Shown here: positions 24,899-35,477 of the stretch, piece after piece
How positions within the stretch are numbered: position 1 is the stretch's first letter
How the letters are laid out: each line of letters opens with the position of its first letter
Assembly: GCF_000380105.1 (NCBI RefSeq)
Contig: NZ_KB904458.1
Location: 1 to 47,277 of the forward strand
Direction of reading: 5' to 3'
Length of the DNA stretch: 47,277 nt
From: Streptococcus orisratti DSM 15617
GTDB taxonomy: Bacteria; Bacillota; Bacilli; Lactobacillales; Streptococcaceae
The notes under the pieces: generated by a model
The model's database searches: none
Seen by the model: the letters and a program-made list of their open reading frames with translations, nothing else
Told to the model about the DNA's origin: nothing
Program-made: the position numbers and the translations under genes

Positions 24899-24929
24899 AA
24901 TAAGCACCCTAACGTTTGGGGTGCTTATT
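24899..24929 (-). terminator. purH terminator
   Basis: AATAAGCACCC / GGGTGCTTATT 11-bp stem just after the purH stop, with TTTTAAG following on the minus strand. It overlaps the upstream edge of the csRNA control region. Confidence 0.85.
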
Positions 24930-24945
24930 GCTATTTTCGAAATTC

Positions 24946-26493
24946 TTAATGTCTAAAATGACGAACTCCTGTAAATACCATGGTAATACCATATTTGTCT
25001 GCCATGTCGATTGATTCTTGGTCACGGACTGAACCACCAGGTTGAATGATTGCTTTCACACCTGCGGCAGCAATTTCTTCAACGTTATCTGCAAATGGGA
25101 AGAAAGCGTCTGAAGCAAGGACAGCACCGTCAAGACGATCTTTGGCTTGGTCAAGAGCGATACGAACAGAAGCCACACGATTGGTTTGACCAGGACCAAC
25201 ACCAAGTGTCATGTGGTCATTTGTCACAATGATACCGTTAGATTTTACGTATTTGATAGCTTTCCAAGCAAATTCGAGCGCTGTTTTTTCTTGATCGTTT
25301 GGTTGACGTTTTGTCACAACTTTCCAATCAGCTGGATTTTCTTCGACAACATCTTGGTTTTGTACCAAAAGACCTCCCACAACACCCGTGTATTCTTTCT
25401 CAATTTCACTCTCATCTTGCGCATCAAAGGCTAACTCAAGAAGACGGAGATTTTTCTTTTTATTGGTTAAAATAGCTAGCGCTTCTTCTGTATAGCTTGG
25501 TGCAATGATGATTTCTAAGAAAATCGGGTGCATCTTTTCAGCCGTCGCAGCATCTACTTCTCTGTTGAGAACAACGATGCCTCCGAAAATGGATACAGGG
25601 TCAGCCTCATAAGCATAATCCCAAGCTGTCTCGATGTCATCTGCTTGACCGATACCACATGGATTCATGTGCTTAAGTGCCACAACCGTTGGACGATCTT
25701 TAAAATCACGGATAATACGAATGGCCGCATCCGCATCACGAATGTTATTAAAGGACAATTCTTTACCATTCAACTGTTTAGCTGAAGCAATAGAGTAATC
25801 CGTTGGCAAAGCTTTTTGATAAAAATCTGCATCTTGTTGTGGATTTTCTCCATAACGCATGGGTTGTTTGAGGTCATAAGTCAGAGTTAATTTTTCAGGC
25901 TTAGTTTCCCCGACTTGTGCCGTAAAGTACTCTGCAATCAAGGCATCGTAAGCCGCTGTATGACGGAAAACTTTCGCTGCTAGGCGTTGACGAGTTTCAA
26001 ATGTTGTCTGACCTGCGTCAGCCAATTCTTCCAAGACCACCGCATAATCAGCTGGATCAACCACAACCGTCACACTTGCATGGTTTTTGGCTGCAGAGCG
26101 AAGCATTGAAGGTCCACCAATGTCAATATTTTCAACCGCATCAGCATAAGTCACATCTGGTTTCAAGATGGTTTCCTTAAAAGGATAAAGGTTTACCACC
26201 ACCAAATCAATCAAGCCAATTTCATGGTCTTGAGCCGCCTGCAAGTGACTTTCTGTGTCACGACGCGCCAAGAGTCCGCCATGAATCTTTGGATGGAGGG
26301 TCTTGACCCTTCCGTCCATCATTTCTGGAAAACCGGTCACATCGTCAATGGCGATGGTAGCAACCCCAGCATTATCAAGGGCAACCTTGGTCCCCCCAGT
26401 TGAGATAATCTCCCAACCAAGTTTTGTCAATTCTTGGGCAAAGTCAACAATGCCCGCTTTGTCTGATACACTAATCAGTGCGCGTTTAGTCAT
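24946..26493 (-). CDS. purH: bifunctional AICAR formyltransferase / IMP cyclohydrolase
   Basis: 515 residues; last two steps to IMP. N-terminal MGS-like cyclohydrolase domain ([28 protein letters not shown]), then the formyltransferase domain with KHMNPCG and [23 protein letters not shown]. Start ATG 26493 (MTKRALIS) has an AAAGGAG site. It lies about 60 nt after the GNAT gene and ends at a terminator, so it closes the first purine transcript. Confidence 0.98.
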   Translation of the reverse strand: MTKRALISVSDKAGIVDFAQELTKLGWEIISTGGTKVALDNAGVATIAIDDVTGFPEMMDGRVKTLHPKIHGGLLARRDTESHLQAAQDHEIGLIDLVVVNLYPFKETILKPDVTYADAVENIDIGGPSMLRSAAKNHASVTVVVDPADYAVVLEELADAGQTTFETRQRLAAKVFRHTAAYDALIAEYFTAQVGETKPEKLTLTYDLKQPMRYGENPQQDADFYQKALPTDYSIASAKQLNGKELSFNNIRDADAAIRIIRDFKDRPTVVALKHMNPCGIGQADDIETAWDYAYEADPVSIFGGIVVLNREVDAATAEKMHPIFLEIIIAPSYTEEALAILTNKKKNLRLLELAFDAQDESEIEKEYTGVVGGLLVQNQDVVEENPADWKVVTKRQPNDQEKTALEFAWKAIKYVKSNGIIVTNDHMTLGVGPGQTNRVASVRIALDQAKDRLDGAVLASDAFFPFADNVEEIAAAGVKAIIQPGGSVRDQESIDMADKYGITMVFTGVRHFRH

Positions 26494-26550
26494 GTTTTCT
26501 CCTTTGTTTAAATAAATTTTCAATTACCTACTTTTATTACGAATAGGCTA

Positions 26551-27291
26551 CTACCACTCAAACTCATAAGCAATATACTCATGTGAAAATTCATAACCTA
26601 ATTTTTTAGCTAAATCTAGTGAATTTTTAGTGTGCGCATCCCAACTTGGGTAACGATTTTGTTTTAAACATTCTAGGATAAGTTGAGCTGCTACAGCCTT
26701 TGCTAATCCTTTTCGTCTAAAATCTGGGTGAGTATCAACTTCAATTTCAATGCCATCTTTGTATGTTGAGTAGGATGAAGCACCAGACACAATCTGGTTC
26801 TCATAAACAATAACATAACCCAATCCCAACCTCAAGAACTCTTCAACATCCTTGTAGTTAGCAACTAAATCTTGTGACCAGAATTCCTGCAGACACTGCT
26901 GATAAAGATTTTCATTGATTGATTTTAATGCAAAATCACTCGGTAGATTAGCTGCCAGTTTCTCCAATCGCTCCGTATCAAAAACTGTATCTTTTTTTGT
27001 TGCATAGCGGGTAAAGGGTTGAGCAATGTCCTCATAAGCTTCATCAATCAGTTTTACCCAAGCCTCATCCTCTGGAACCAAAATGATATCTTCGCCACGA
27101 CAAACTTCTATTAAAGAAACTGTTGGTTGTCCAGCTAGAAAGCCAAATGAAGCACATCTGCCAATTTTAGCAAGAGCAGACTTTGGATTCTCCACATCAT
27201 CGACTAATACCTCTCCCATTACACCTTGTAAGCAAGACCATATAAGTGTCTCTTCCCAACCTTCAAAAAGATCAGCAATTTGCTCTTTCAT
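26551..27291 (-). CDS. GNAT-family N-acetyltransferase
   Basis: 246 residues. The C-terminal half is a GNAT domain: acetyl-CoA loop HPDFRRKGLAKAVAAQLI (about 188-205), then PSWDAHTKNSLDLAKKLGYEF. The N-terminal 120 residues match no standard domain by eye, but the whole resembles the larger ZmaR/GNAT_acetyltr_2-like group. The start overlaps the purN stop by one base (TAATG), so it is translationally coupled to purN. Substrate unknown; there is no obvious purine reaction for it. Confidence 0.85.
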   Translation of the reverse strand: MKEQIADLFEGWEETLIWSCLQGVMGEVLVDDVENPKSALAKIGRCASFGFLAGQPTVSLIEVCRGEDIILVPEDEAWVKLIDEAYEDIAQPFTRYATKKDTVFDTERLEKLAANLPSDFALKSINENLYQQCLQEFWSQDLVANYKDVEEFLRLGLGYVIVYENQIVSGASSYSTYKDGIEIEVDTHPDFRRKGLAKAVAAQLILECLKQNRYPSWDAHTKNSLDLAKKLGYEFSHEYIAYEFEW

Positions 27292-27842
27292 TACTTTCTC
27301 TTTACCCCCAGTAACTCTAAGACCTCTGGATAAAGCTGATACTCTGCTTCGTGAATACGAGCTTCAAAGCTTTCAATGGTGTCATCAGCCAAGCGTGGCA
27401 CACGTACTTGTTTGATGACTTTTCCTGTGTCCACACCGCTGTCCACCCAGTGAATCGTGACACCCGACTGGTCCACTCCCGCTTCCCAAGCATCTTCAAT
27501 ACCATGAGCTCCTGGAAATTCAGGTAGGTAGGCTGGGTGGATGTTGATGATACGACCTTCGTAAGCGGCCAATAAGGTCGGTCCTACGATTTTCATGTAA
27601 CCTGCCAAGCAAACCAAGTCAATGTCATATTCTTCAAGTAAAGCAACGATTGCCTCTTCGTAAGCGACTTTGTTGTCAAACTCCTTGAGTTCAAATGCAT
27701 GGGCTGTCACACCGAGTTTTTCTGCACGCTCTAAGACATAAGCATCTCGGTGATCTGAAAAGACAAAGTCAACGGGAAATTGCTCTGCAATCACCTGGAA
27801 GTTTGAGCCATTGCCAGAAGCAAAAACTGCAATTTTTTTCAT
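27291..27842 (-). CDS. purN: phosphoribosylglycinamide formyltransferase (folate-dependent)
   Basis: 183 residues; transfers formyl from 10-formyl-THF to GAR. Motifs ASGNGSNFQVI (GAR site), the catalytic IINIHPAYLPEFPGAHG with the Asn-His pair, and HWVDSGVDTGKVI are intact. It overlaps purM upstream and the GNAT gene downstream by one base each (TAATG). Confidence 0.97.
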   Translation of the reverse strand: MKKIAVFASGNGSNFQVIAEQFPVDFVFSDHRDAYVLERAEKLGVTAHAFELKEFDNKVAYEEAIVALLEEYDIDLVCLAGYMKIVGPTLLAAYEGRIINIHPAYLPEFPGAHGIEDAWEAGVDQSGVTIHWVDSGVDTGKVIKQVRVPRLADDTIESFEARIHEAEYQLYPEVLELLGVKRK

Positions 27843-28861
27843 TACTTAATCACCACACTTGCATCAGCTTTTTTCACGATGCGACCAAGTTCGTAAACAG
27901 GCTCGTCAAGCAAGGCTTTCACACGCTCAACCTTATCAGGACTGACTGCCAACATCAAACCAATACCCATATTAAAGATTTCAAACATCTCTTCATGTTT
28001 GATGCTACCATATTTCTCAATAGCCTTAAAAATTGGAAGAACAGGAACTTTATCTTCTTCGATTTCAGCCGCTAAATCATCCGCAAACATACGTGGAACA
28101 TTTTCAATGAAACCACCGCCAGTGATGTGGGCAATACCGTTAACTAACTCTTCCTTGATGAGTGGAAGCACTGCTTTCACATAGATGCGTGTTGGCTCAA
28201 GAAGAACGTCTTTCAACTGTTTACCCTCAAGCTCTGGAAGGACCTCTTCACCCGTATAATCAGCAAAGACGCGACGGACAAGTGAATAACCATTTGAATG
28301 AATCCCACTTGAAGCAAGTCCAAGAAGAACATCTCCCTCAGCAACCTTTGAACCATCAATGATTTGTGATTTTTCAGCAACACCTACTGCAAAACCAGCC
28401 AAATCATAATCATCTTCACCATACATACCAGGCATTTCAGCAGTTTCACCACCGATAAGAGCTGCGCCAGATTGAACACAACCTTCAGCAACACCTGCAA
28501 CGACTTGTTCAAGTTTTGCAGGTTCATTTTTACCAGTTGCAATGTAATCTAGGAAGTAAAGTGGTTCCGCACCAGCTGCAATGATATCGTTGACACACAT
28601 GGCCACACAGTCCTGACCAATGGTGTCGTGCTTATCATATTTGATGGCAAGCATGAGTTTTGTTCCCACACCATCAGTTCCTGAAATCAAAACAGGTTCT
28701 TTCACACCAGTTTTTGTAAGGTCGAACATACCACCAAAGCCACCAAGAGCTCCCATAACACCTGCACGCTCAGTACGCGCAACGTGTTTTTTGATACGTG
28801 CAACAACTTCATAACCCGCTTCAACATCAACACCAGATTGAGCATAAGCATTTTTTGTCAT
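27842..28861 (-). CDS. purM: phosphoribosylformylglycinamidine cyclo-ligase (AIR synthetase)
   Basis: 339 residues; closes the imidazole ring of [53 protein letters not shown] and [14 protein letters not shown] are the standard PurM signatures. It is preceded by a 180-bp spacer with three hairpins and is coupled to purN. Confidence 0.98.
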   Translation of the reverse strand: MTKNAYAQSGVDVEAGYEVVARIKKHVARTERAGVMGALGGFGGMFDLTKTGVKEPVLISGTDGVGTKLMLAIKYDKHDTIGQDCVAMCVNDIIAAGAEPLYFLDYIATGKNEPAKLEQVVAGVAEGCVQSGAALIGGETAEMPGMYGEDDYDLAGFAVGVAEKSQIIDGSKVAEGDVLLGLASSGIHSNGYSLVRRVFADYTGEEVLPELEGKQLKDVLLEPTRIYVKAVLPLIKEELVNGIAHITGGGFIENVPRMFADDLAAEIEEDKVPVLPIFKAIEKYGSIKHEEMFEIFNMGIGLMLAVSPDKVERVKALLDEPVYELGRIVKKADASVVIK

Positions 28862-28912
28862 AATATTTTTCCTTCTCTTTTTTTGTCAAAAAACCATTTT
28901 GGAGATTGCGAC

Positions 28913-29021
28913 GTTTTTTCAGTCAAACCATCATTTTAACTGAAAAAACTAGTCAGGTCTTTAGCTTTGGTCCCATAGGACAAAGCGTCCACTGACAAAT
29001 GCTTTAGCCTTTAGTCAGTGG
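28913..29021 (-). promoter_or_regulatory. three-hairpin spacer upstream of purM
   Basis: Consecutive stems: GTTTTTTCAGT / ACTGAAAAAAC (28913-28949), CTTTGGTCC / GGACAAAG (28965-28985) and CCACTGAC / GTCAGTGG (28989-29021). They occupy most of the gap between the small membrane protein gene and purM and may tune purM expression or mRNA stability. No known riboswitch fold is recognised. Confidence 0.45.
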
Positions 29022-29044
29022 TAAGACATGGGGCGTAAGCATTT

Positions 29045-29299
29045 TTATTTTCTGTCATTTTCTTTCCTTTCTTTGGAAATAGCAGAGCTGTCCTCTAACT
29101 TGATCTGCTTTTCTAACTCAATTCGAAGTCCATGATGTTGCCAGGCAGAAACACCTAAAATGACAGCTACTAACATTGGTAACCAAGCTTTTGAAAAGCC
29201 ATGTTGAAACCAATTCCAGATGCCACTACCAAGACCAATAAACACCAAGACGATTTCAACGAAGACGAAACGCTTCAGCCTTGAAAGAATTTTTATCAC
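29045..29299 (-). CDS. small membrane protein of unknown function
   Basis: 84 residues. Two hydrophobic spans (FVEIVLVFIGLGSGIWNWF and WLPMLVAVILGVSAW) are followed by a charged cytoplasmic-type tail (ELEKQIKLEDSSAISKERKENDRK). I recognise no family. It begins 2 nt after the purF stop and so is coupled to purF; a hairpin-rich gap follows. Because it sits between purF and purM, it may be a conserved passenger of the streptococcal purine transcript. Confidence 0.65.
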   Translation of the reverse strand: MIKILSRLKRFVFVEIVLVFIGLGSGIWNWFQHGFSKAWLPMLVAVILGVSAWQHHGLRIELEKQIKLEDSSAISKERKENDRK

Positions 29300-29301
29300 T
29301 A

Positions 29302-30759
29302 CTATTTCTTCACATTTTCAATATAAAAGCTTGTCTTTTCCTCTAAACTTCGAAGGTACTCTTCTTCATAATCATAAAGAGGGGTAGGATAATTCCCATC
29401 AAAGTAAGCTACACACAAACCACCATTTGGCGCATCTGTATCAAGACCGATTGATTCAATCAAACCGTCAATTGACAAGTAAGTCAAGCTATCAGCACCA
29501 ATAATCTCACAAACTTCATCTTTGGTATGATTAGCTGAAATCAATTCACGGCGATTTTGAATATCAATACCGTAGAAACATGGGTATTTCAATTCTGGAC
29601 TACCGATTGCCACATGAACTTCTGTTGCACCAGCTTCACGAAGCAAACGAACGATACGGCGTGATGTTGTTCCACGTACGATAGAATCATCAATCATAAC
29701 TACGCGCTTACCTTTAACAACACCAGATACGGCTGAGAGCTTCATGCGAACACCTTGTTCACGCAACTCTTGTGTCGGTTGAATGAAAGTACGTTGTGTG
29801 TACTGATTTTTCACCAAACCCATTTCATTTGGGAGACCTGACTCTTCAGCAAATCCCATCGCTGCTGAAAGTGATGAATTTGGTACACCAACGACAATGT
29901 CAGCTTCATATTGGAATTCTTGTGCCAAACGTTTCCCCATATTTTTACGAGCCGTGTGAACATTGACTCCATAAATATCACTGTCAGGACGTGCAAAATA
30001 GATGTATTCCATTGAGCAAATGGCAAGCTGTGTATCATTTGTGTAAGTGTCGTGCTGAATGCCATTGTCATCAATGATAACAAGTTCTCCCGGTTTTACA
30101 TCACGGACCCATTTAGCACCAACCACTTCAAAGGCACACGTTTCACTTGATACTACCCAAGCACCATTTGCCATTTTCCCAATTGACAACGGACGAAAAC
30201 CATTTGGGTCAAGCGCAGCAATCAATTTATCTTCTGTCATCAAAAGATAAGCAAAGCCACCTTTGACAGTGTTCAACGCTTCTTTGACTTTACCGATAAA
30301 CTCAGGATTATGGCTACGACGAATCAAATGCATTAGAATTTCAGTATCAGATGAGGCATTAAAAATCGCCCCTTGGTCTTCCAATTCTTTTTTTAATGAT
30401 ACTGCATTTGTCAAATTACCATTGTGGCAAAGCCCAAATTGCTCGTCTGTAAAGTTGTAAAGAAATGGTTGAATGTTATTAATAGACGCAGAGCCAGCAG
30501 TCGCATAGCGAACGTGACCAATAGCTGCAGTTCCTGTTAATTTTTCCAAATCAGCAGGATTTTTAAATACTTCTGAAAGAAGACCAGTATTACGGTGCTG
30601 AAGAAGTTTGCCGTTATCGTTTGTGACGATACCAGCACCTTCTTGACCGCGGTGTTGAAGACTGTGGAGTCCAAAATAAGTCACTTGAGCTGCTTGAGGG
30701 TGCCCCCAAATCCCAAAAACACCACATTCCTCATTTAAAGATTTTACTTCGTATGTCAT
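29302..30759 (-). CDS. purF: amidophosphoribosyltransferase
   Basis: 485 residues; commits PRPP and glutamine to purine synthesis. It is of the Bacillus type with an 11-residue propeptide ([11 protein letters not shown]) cleaved before the nucleophile Cys12 (CGVFGIWG). The Fe-S cysteine pattern and the PRPP loop [18 protein letters not shown] are visible. Start ATG 30759 has a GAGG site; the longer GTG frame starts in the leader. A leader motif shared with purE lies at about 30800-30875. Confidence 0.97.
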   Translation of the reverse strand: MTYEVKSLNEECGVFGIWGHPQAAQVTYFGLHSLQHRGQEGAGIVTNDNGKLLQHRNTGLLSEVFKNPADLEKLTGTAAIGHVRYATAGSASINNIQPFLYNFTDEQFGLCHNGNLTNAVSLKKELEDQGAIFNASSDTEILMHLIRRSHNPEFIGKVKEALNTVKGGFAYLLMTEDKLIAALDPNGFRPLSIGKMANGAWVVSSETCAFEVVGAKWVRDVKPGELVIIDDNGIQHDTYTNDTQLAICSMEYIYFARPDSDIYGVNVHTARKNMGKRLAQEFQYEADIVVGVPNSSLSAAMGFAEESGLPNEMGLVKNQYTQRTFIQPTQELREQGVRMKLSAVSGVVKGKRVVMIDDSIVRGTTSRRIVRLLREAGATEVHVAIGSPELKYPCFYGIDIQNRRELISANHTKDEVCEIIGADSLTYLSIDGLIESIGLDTDAPNGGLCVAYFDGNYPTPLYDYEEEYLRSLEEKTSFYIENVKK

Positions 30760-30789
30760 TTTTACCTCGATACAAAGACCGTTAAGCAC

Positions 30790-30893
30790 ACCGTCAAACT
30801 AGGAAAGTGACAGAAAATCCTGATTTTCTAGACGCTTTATCTTTTTAACACAGTGCTTAGGCCGTGTTCAGTACAGCATGTAATCTACTGTGA
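30790..30893 (-). promoter_or_regulatory. purF leader with motif shared with the purE leader
   Basis: Minus strand: CAGTA..TACTG, then CTGAACACGG (30862-30871), CTAAG, an AACAC/GTGTT stem, AAAAAGATAAA, CTAGA and TTTCCTA, and finally TTTGTATC near the start. The same strings in the same order occur before purE, so this is a repeated leader element of unknown function. Confidence 0.5.
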
Positions 30894-33800
30894 TTATTTC
30901 CCTGTAAAGTAGGCTACTGCACTTTCAAATAATTTTTGGTCTTTATTTCCTGGAATATTTTGGAAAAGACCTTTTTCATAACGTTCTGAGTGTCCCATTT
31001 TACCGATGATTTGACCATTCTTGCTTGTAATACCCTCAATCGCATTAACAGAGCCGTTTGGATTGTACTTAGAATCCATACTTGGTTTACCATCAAAGTC
31101 AACGTATTGGCTGAAGATTTGTCCATTATCTCGTAGCTGTTCAAACTCTTGATCTGTTACCACAAACTTACCTTCCCCATGAGAAACTGGGATAGCATGA
31201 ACATCACCCACTTCCACACCTGAAAGCCACGGTGAATTCGTATTGGCAATACGTGTTTCAACCATTTTCGCCACGTGTTGGTTAGCATCATTGTAGAAAA
31301 GAGTTGGACTTGTTTCAGTCGCATCTTCAAAGTTACCGTATGGAAGTAGACCTGATTTGACAAGCGCTTGGAATCCATTACAAATACCAATGATGAGACC
31401 ACCTTTTTCAATAAAGCTGTCAATGGCTGCGCGGACTTTTTGGTTCAAGAGGATGTTAACAATGAATTTAGCCGAACCATCTGGCTCATCCGCTGCTGAG
31501 AAACCACCTGCAAAGAAGATGATATTAGCCTTGTCAATGTTGTCAACCATTGTGTCAACTGATGCTTCAATAGCTGCTTCATCAAGTGTTACAAACGGTA
31601 CCAAGTTAACTTTTGCTCCTGCTTGTTCAAAGGCTTTGGCTGAATCGTACTCAGAGTTTGTACCAGGGAAGACTGGAATATAAACCAATGGTTCAGAAAC
31701 TTTTTCACTTGCTTTAATCACTGCATCTGAAGCAACTGCTGGAACATCTTCAAGTTTTGTACTTTGTTCAAATTCAGTTGGATAAACATCTTCGAGTTTG
31801 CCTTCAAAAGCTAACAAAAGTTTATCTCCTGCAAGGTTGACACCATTGACAGCAAGTGTAAAGTCAGCTGTAGTTTCACCGATTTTGCTAGCTTCAGTAA
31901 TTTCTTCAGTAGATGTAAAGATAAAGCCACCGAGTTGTGCTGTCAAGCTAGTTGCAAGCTCTGCCAATTCTACTTTAGCACCGATATGGTTACCAAAAGC
32001 TGCAAGTGCCAAGCTTTCAATTACACCACCATATTTAACAGCTGAAGCTGATGTGATATGGTGTGCTTTTTGAATCGCTTCAAATTTAGCAAAATTAGCT
32101 TTAATCAAATCAAAATCAATCTCTTGTGAAATAGCTTGCCCTGGAATGTAGTAAATGTATTCATCAGCTGCTTTAAATTCTGGCGAAAGAACATTACGAC
32201 TATCAGCTGTTGTCACACCAAAAGCAACCAATGTTGGTGGTACTGTCAATTCTTCAAAGGTACCAGACATTGAGTCTTTACCACCGATTGATGGCAAACC
32301 AAGTTGTAATTGCGCTTCGATTGACCCAAGAAGGGCTGACACTGGTTGTCCAAAGCGTTCAGCTTGTTTATCCATACGTTGGAAATACTCTTGATAAGAG
32401 AAGCGTGCTTTAGACCAATTCGCACCTGTTGCCACCAAACGCGCTGTTGCTTCGATAACAGCGTAAGCTGCACCATGATATGGTGACCATTCAGCAATAT
32501 AAGGGTTGAACCCTTGAGCCATAACAGAAGCTGTTGTTGTTACGCCATTTTGAACAGGAAGTTTTTGAACTGAACTTTCTGTTGGCGTGATTTGATAACG
32601 ACCACCAATCGGATGGTTAACCGTTGAACGACCAACAGAGCTATCAAAGATAGTTTGTAAACCTTTTTGACTGGCATGGTTAAGGTCAGAAAGAACATTT
32701 ACGGTATCAGATTCAAGTGTCGCAGCTGAAGTTGTACGTTGTTCTGGCATGTCAACTTGACTGTCAACAACATTAGCATCAACCACCACGCGCACACCGT
32801 TTGTATCAAGGAAACGACGTTCAATATCAACGGTTGTTTGACCATTCCAAGTCATAACAAGATTTGGTTTTTCAGTAACTGTGGCAACCACTACCGCGTC
32901 AATATTTTCTTTGTGACACTCTGCAATAAAGCTATCCACATCTTTCGGACGAACCACAACAGCCATCCGTTCTTGTGATTCAGAAATGGCAATTTCAGTT
33001 CCATTAAGTCCCTGGTATTTCAAAGGCACTTTGTTAAGGTCGATTTCAAGGCCGTCAGCTAATTCACCAATTGCCACACAGACACCACCAGCACCAAAGT
33101 CGTTTGATTTTTTAATGAGGCGAGTCACATGACCATTACGGAAAAGACGTTGAATTTTACGTTCTTCAATGGCATTCCCTTTTTGTACTTCTGCACCAGC
33201 TGTTTCAACAGATTCAACCGTTTGAACTTTAGATGAACCAGTTGCACCACCGACACCGTCACGACCAGTTTTACCACCGAGAAGAATAACCACATCACCA
33301 GCTTCTGGTTTCTCACGAACAACATTTCCCTTAGGAGCTGCACCGACAACGGCACCGAGTTCCATACGTTTAGCGACGAATCCTGGGTGGAAATATTCTT
33401 TAACATAAGTTGTGGCAAGACCGATTTGGTTACCATATGAAGAATAACCATGTGCCGCTGTTTTAGAAATCACTTGTTGTGGCAATTTACCAAGACGTGT
33501 TTCTGCAATTGGTCTTGTAATATCACCAGCACCTGAAATACGCATGGCTTGATAAACATAAGAACGTCCTGACAATGGGTCGCGGATTGCACCTCCGATA
33601 CAGGTTGCGGCACCACCAAAGGGTTCAATTTCCGTTGGGTGATTGTGTGTTTCGTTCTTGAACATCAAAAGCCATGGTTCTTTAACACCGTTCACATCAA
33701 CTTCAATTTCAACCGAACAGGCGTTAATTTCGTCTGACACTTCCATATCGTCCAAGCGACCATTCGCACGTTCATAACGACCAAAGATTGTCGCCATGTC

Positions 33801-34619
33801 CATCAATGTTTGTGGCTTTTCAGAACGTCCAAGCTCATCACGCATAGCAATATATTTATCATAAGTTGCCTGCAATTGTTTTTGGAATTTAGACGCTGAG
33901 AAGTCAATATGTTTAAGCTCAGTTTCAAAAGTTGTGTGACGGCAGTGGTCTGACCAATAAGTATCCAAAACTTTCAATTCTGTTTCCGTTGGTACGCGCC
34001 CAATTGATTTGAAGTACTCTTGGATAAAGACAAGGTCATCAACTTCCATCGCCAAACCTTGCTCAGCTTTATAATCAGCAAATTCAGCCGCTGTATAAGT
34101 CTTGAAGAAGTCAAGATTTGGAATCGTTTTATCTGATTCTGAGAATGCTTGTGGCGCAATTCCTGTCGTAATATCTTTAAAACGAGAATCTACTGGATTA
34201 AGAAGATAATTCTTAACCGCATCAAGTTCAGCAGTATCAATATCCTTGTTAACAAGATAAAGTTGAGCAGTATTGACAGTCACATCGTTATTGCTGCCAA
34301 GTAAAAGCAAAGCTTCTTGTGAGGACGCTGCACGTTGGTCAAATTGACCTGGAAGTGATTCAATAGCAAAGAAAGCGTAGTTAGCAAGTTCAGCAACCAC
34401 ATCACTCTCAGCCAAAATATTATCCGTTACTTGTTCGGAAAAAATGTGTTTTTCAGCACGTTCGAAAAGCGAATCTGCCAAATCAAAAACATCGTAAACT
34501 TGAATAATGCGTAAATCAGTCAAACTTGTTAATTGAAGATTATGTTTGAGTTCTTTAACAAGCGCCTGAGACTTAATGTTAAAATTTGATTTTTTCTCAA
34601 CGAAAATTCGTTTATTCAT
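30894..34619 (-). CDS. purL: phosphoribosylformylglycinamidine synthase, single-chain
   Basis: 1241 residues; converts FGAR to FGAM using glutamine and ATP. It is the large one-chain form, with linker and synthetase domains (FKNETHNHPTEIEPFGGAATCIGG, GKDSMSG) and a C-terminal glutamine amidotransferase (FFAGGFSAADEPDGSAKF, nucleophile Cys in IIGICNGFQALVKSGLLP, His in VSHGEGKF). Bacilli split this into PurS/PurQ/PurL, so the fused form supports Streptococcus. Lies about 50 nt after purC. Confidence 0.98.
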   Translation of the reverse strand: MNKRIFVEKKSNFNIKSQALVKELKHNLQLTSLTDLRIIQVYDVFDLADSLFERAEKHIFSEQVTDNILAESDVVAELANYAFFAIESLPGQFDQRAASSQEALLLLGSNNDVTVNTAQLYLVNKDIDTAELDAVKNYLLNPVDSRFKDITTGIAPQAFSESDKTIPNLDFFKTYTAAEFADYKAEQGLAMEVDDLVFIQEYFKSIGRVPTETELKVLDTYWSDHCRHTTFETELKHIDFSASKFQKQLQATYDKYIAMRDELGRSEKPQTLMDMATIFGRYERANGRLDDMEVSDEINACSVEIEVDVNGVKEPWLLMFKNETHNHPTEIEPFGGAATCIGGAIRDPLSGRSYVYQAMRISGAGDITRPIAETRLGKLPQQVISKTAAHGYSSYGNQIGLATTYVKEYFHPGFVAKRMELGAVVGAAPKGNVVREKPEAGDVVILLGGKTGRDGVGGATGSSKVQTVESVETAGAEVQKGNAIEERKIQRLFRNGHVTRLIKKSNDFGAGGVCVAIGELADGLEIDLNKVPLKYQGLNGTEIAISESQERMAVVVRPKDVDSFIAECHKENIDAVVVATVTEKPNLVMTWNGQTTVDIERRFLDTNGVRVVVDANVVDSQVDMPEQRTTSAATLESDTVNVLSDLNHASQKGLQTIFDSSVGRSTVNHPIGGRYQITPTESSVQKLPVQNGVTTTASVMAQGFNPYIAEWSPYHGAAYAVIEATARLVATGANWSKARFSYQEYFQRMDKQAERFGQPVSALLGSIEAQLQLGLPSIGGKDSMSGTFEELTVPPTLVAFGVTTADSRNVLSPEFKAADEYIYYIPGQAISQEIDFDLIKANFAKFEAIQKAHHITSASAVKYGGVIESLALAAFGNHIGAKVELAELATSLTAQLGGFIFTSTEEITEASKIGETTADFTLAVNGVNLAGDKLLLAFEGKLEDVYPTEFEQSTKLEDVPAVASDAVIKASEKVSEPLVYIPVFPGTNSEYDSAKAFEQAGAKVNLVPFVTLDEAAIEASVDTMVDNIDKANIIFFAGGFSAADEPDGSAKFIVNILLNQKVRAAIDSFIEKGGLIIGICNGFQALVKSGLLPYGNFEDATETSPTLFYNDANQHVAKMVETRIANTNSPWLSGVEVGDVHAIPVSHGEGKFVVTDQEFEQLRDNGQIFSQYVDFDGKPSMDSKYNPNGSVNAIEGITSKNGQIIGKMGHSERYEKGLFQNIPGNKDQKLFESAVAYFTGK

Positions 34620-34671
34620 TTTTTACCCTTTTTAGAATTCTTCTTTCTACTTGATTTAGAAATTACAGTTT

Positions 34672-35382
34672 TTAGTTAAGCCCTTTGAGTTTGTCAAGGA
34701 CAACTTCGTAAACATCTGTCAAACTACCTAAATCACGACGGAAAACATCTTTATCCATGTGGTGACCTTCAGCATCCCAAAGACGGCAGTTATCTGGTGA
34801 AAATTCATCTGCAAGAATAATTTTGCCATCTTTATCTTTACCAAATTCCAATTTGAAATCAATCAAATTAAGACCAATTTGGCTGAACCAATCTTTCAAA
34901 AGTTCATTAATACGACGTGTTTCTGCTTTGATATAGGCAATATCTTCATCACTTGCAATACCAAGGAATTTTACGTGTTCATCATTGATAAACGGATCAT
35001 CCAAATCATCATTTTTGTAGTAAAATTCAACGATTGGAGTATCTAATTTGATTCCTTCTTCAACACCAAAGCGTTTTGAGAATGAACCTGCAGTGACATT
35101 ACGCAAAACAACTTCAAGTGGAATGATATCAACTTTTTTATTTAATTGTTCGGTTTCTGATAATTGTTTAACAAAGTGAGTGGCCACACCAGCAGCATTT
35201 AATTTTTCAAAAATAAGAGATGAGATTTGATTATTTAGCACGCCTTTACCTTGAATAGTCTCTTTACGAGCGCCATTGAGCATGGTAGCTTGGTCTTTAT
35301 AAACCGAAATAATCAAATTCTCATCTTCAGATGTGGTATAGATATCTTTGGCTTTTCCTGTATAAATAAGTTGTCGTGACAT
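34672..35382 (-). CDS. purC: SAICAR synthase
   Basis: 236 residues; adds aspartate to [17 protein letters not shown] at the N-terminus, [21 protein letters not shown] and [15 protein letters not shown] are standard. It is the first gene of the purine run and has its own near-consensus promoter, TTGAAC-17-TAGAAT (35416-35444). Confidence 0.98.
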   Translation of the reverse strand: MSRQLIYTGKAKDIYTTSEDENLIISVYKDQATMLNGARKETIQGKGVLNNQISSLIFEKLNAAGVATHFVKQLSETEQLNKKVDIIPLEVVLRNVTAGSFSKRFGVEEGIKLDTPIVEFYYKNDDLDDPFINDEHVKFLGIASDEDIAYIKAETRRINELLKDWFSQIGLNLIDFKLEFGKDKDGKIILADEFSPDNCRLWDAEGHHMDKDVFRRDLGSLTDVYEVVLDKLKGLN

Positions 35383-35415
35383 GATTTTGTTCGCCTTTCA
35401 GATTTATTCAACTAA

Positions 35416-35444
35416 ATTCTAACATAAGAAAAAGCAAAGTTCAA
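35416..35444 (-). promoter_or_regulatory. promoter of the purine cluster (purC)
   Basis: Minus strand TTGAAC (35439-35444), 17-nt spacer, TAGAAT (35416-35421). GGCGAACAAAAT, a PurBox-like string, overlaps the ribosome binding region just before the purC start. Confidence 0.7.
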
Positions 35445-35477
35445 CATTTTACAGACTTTTTTCTTAAAAGAAAATAA

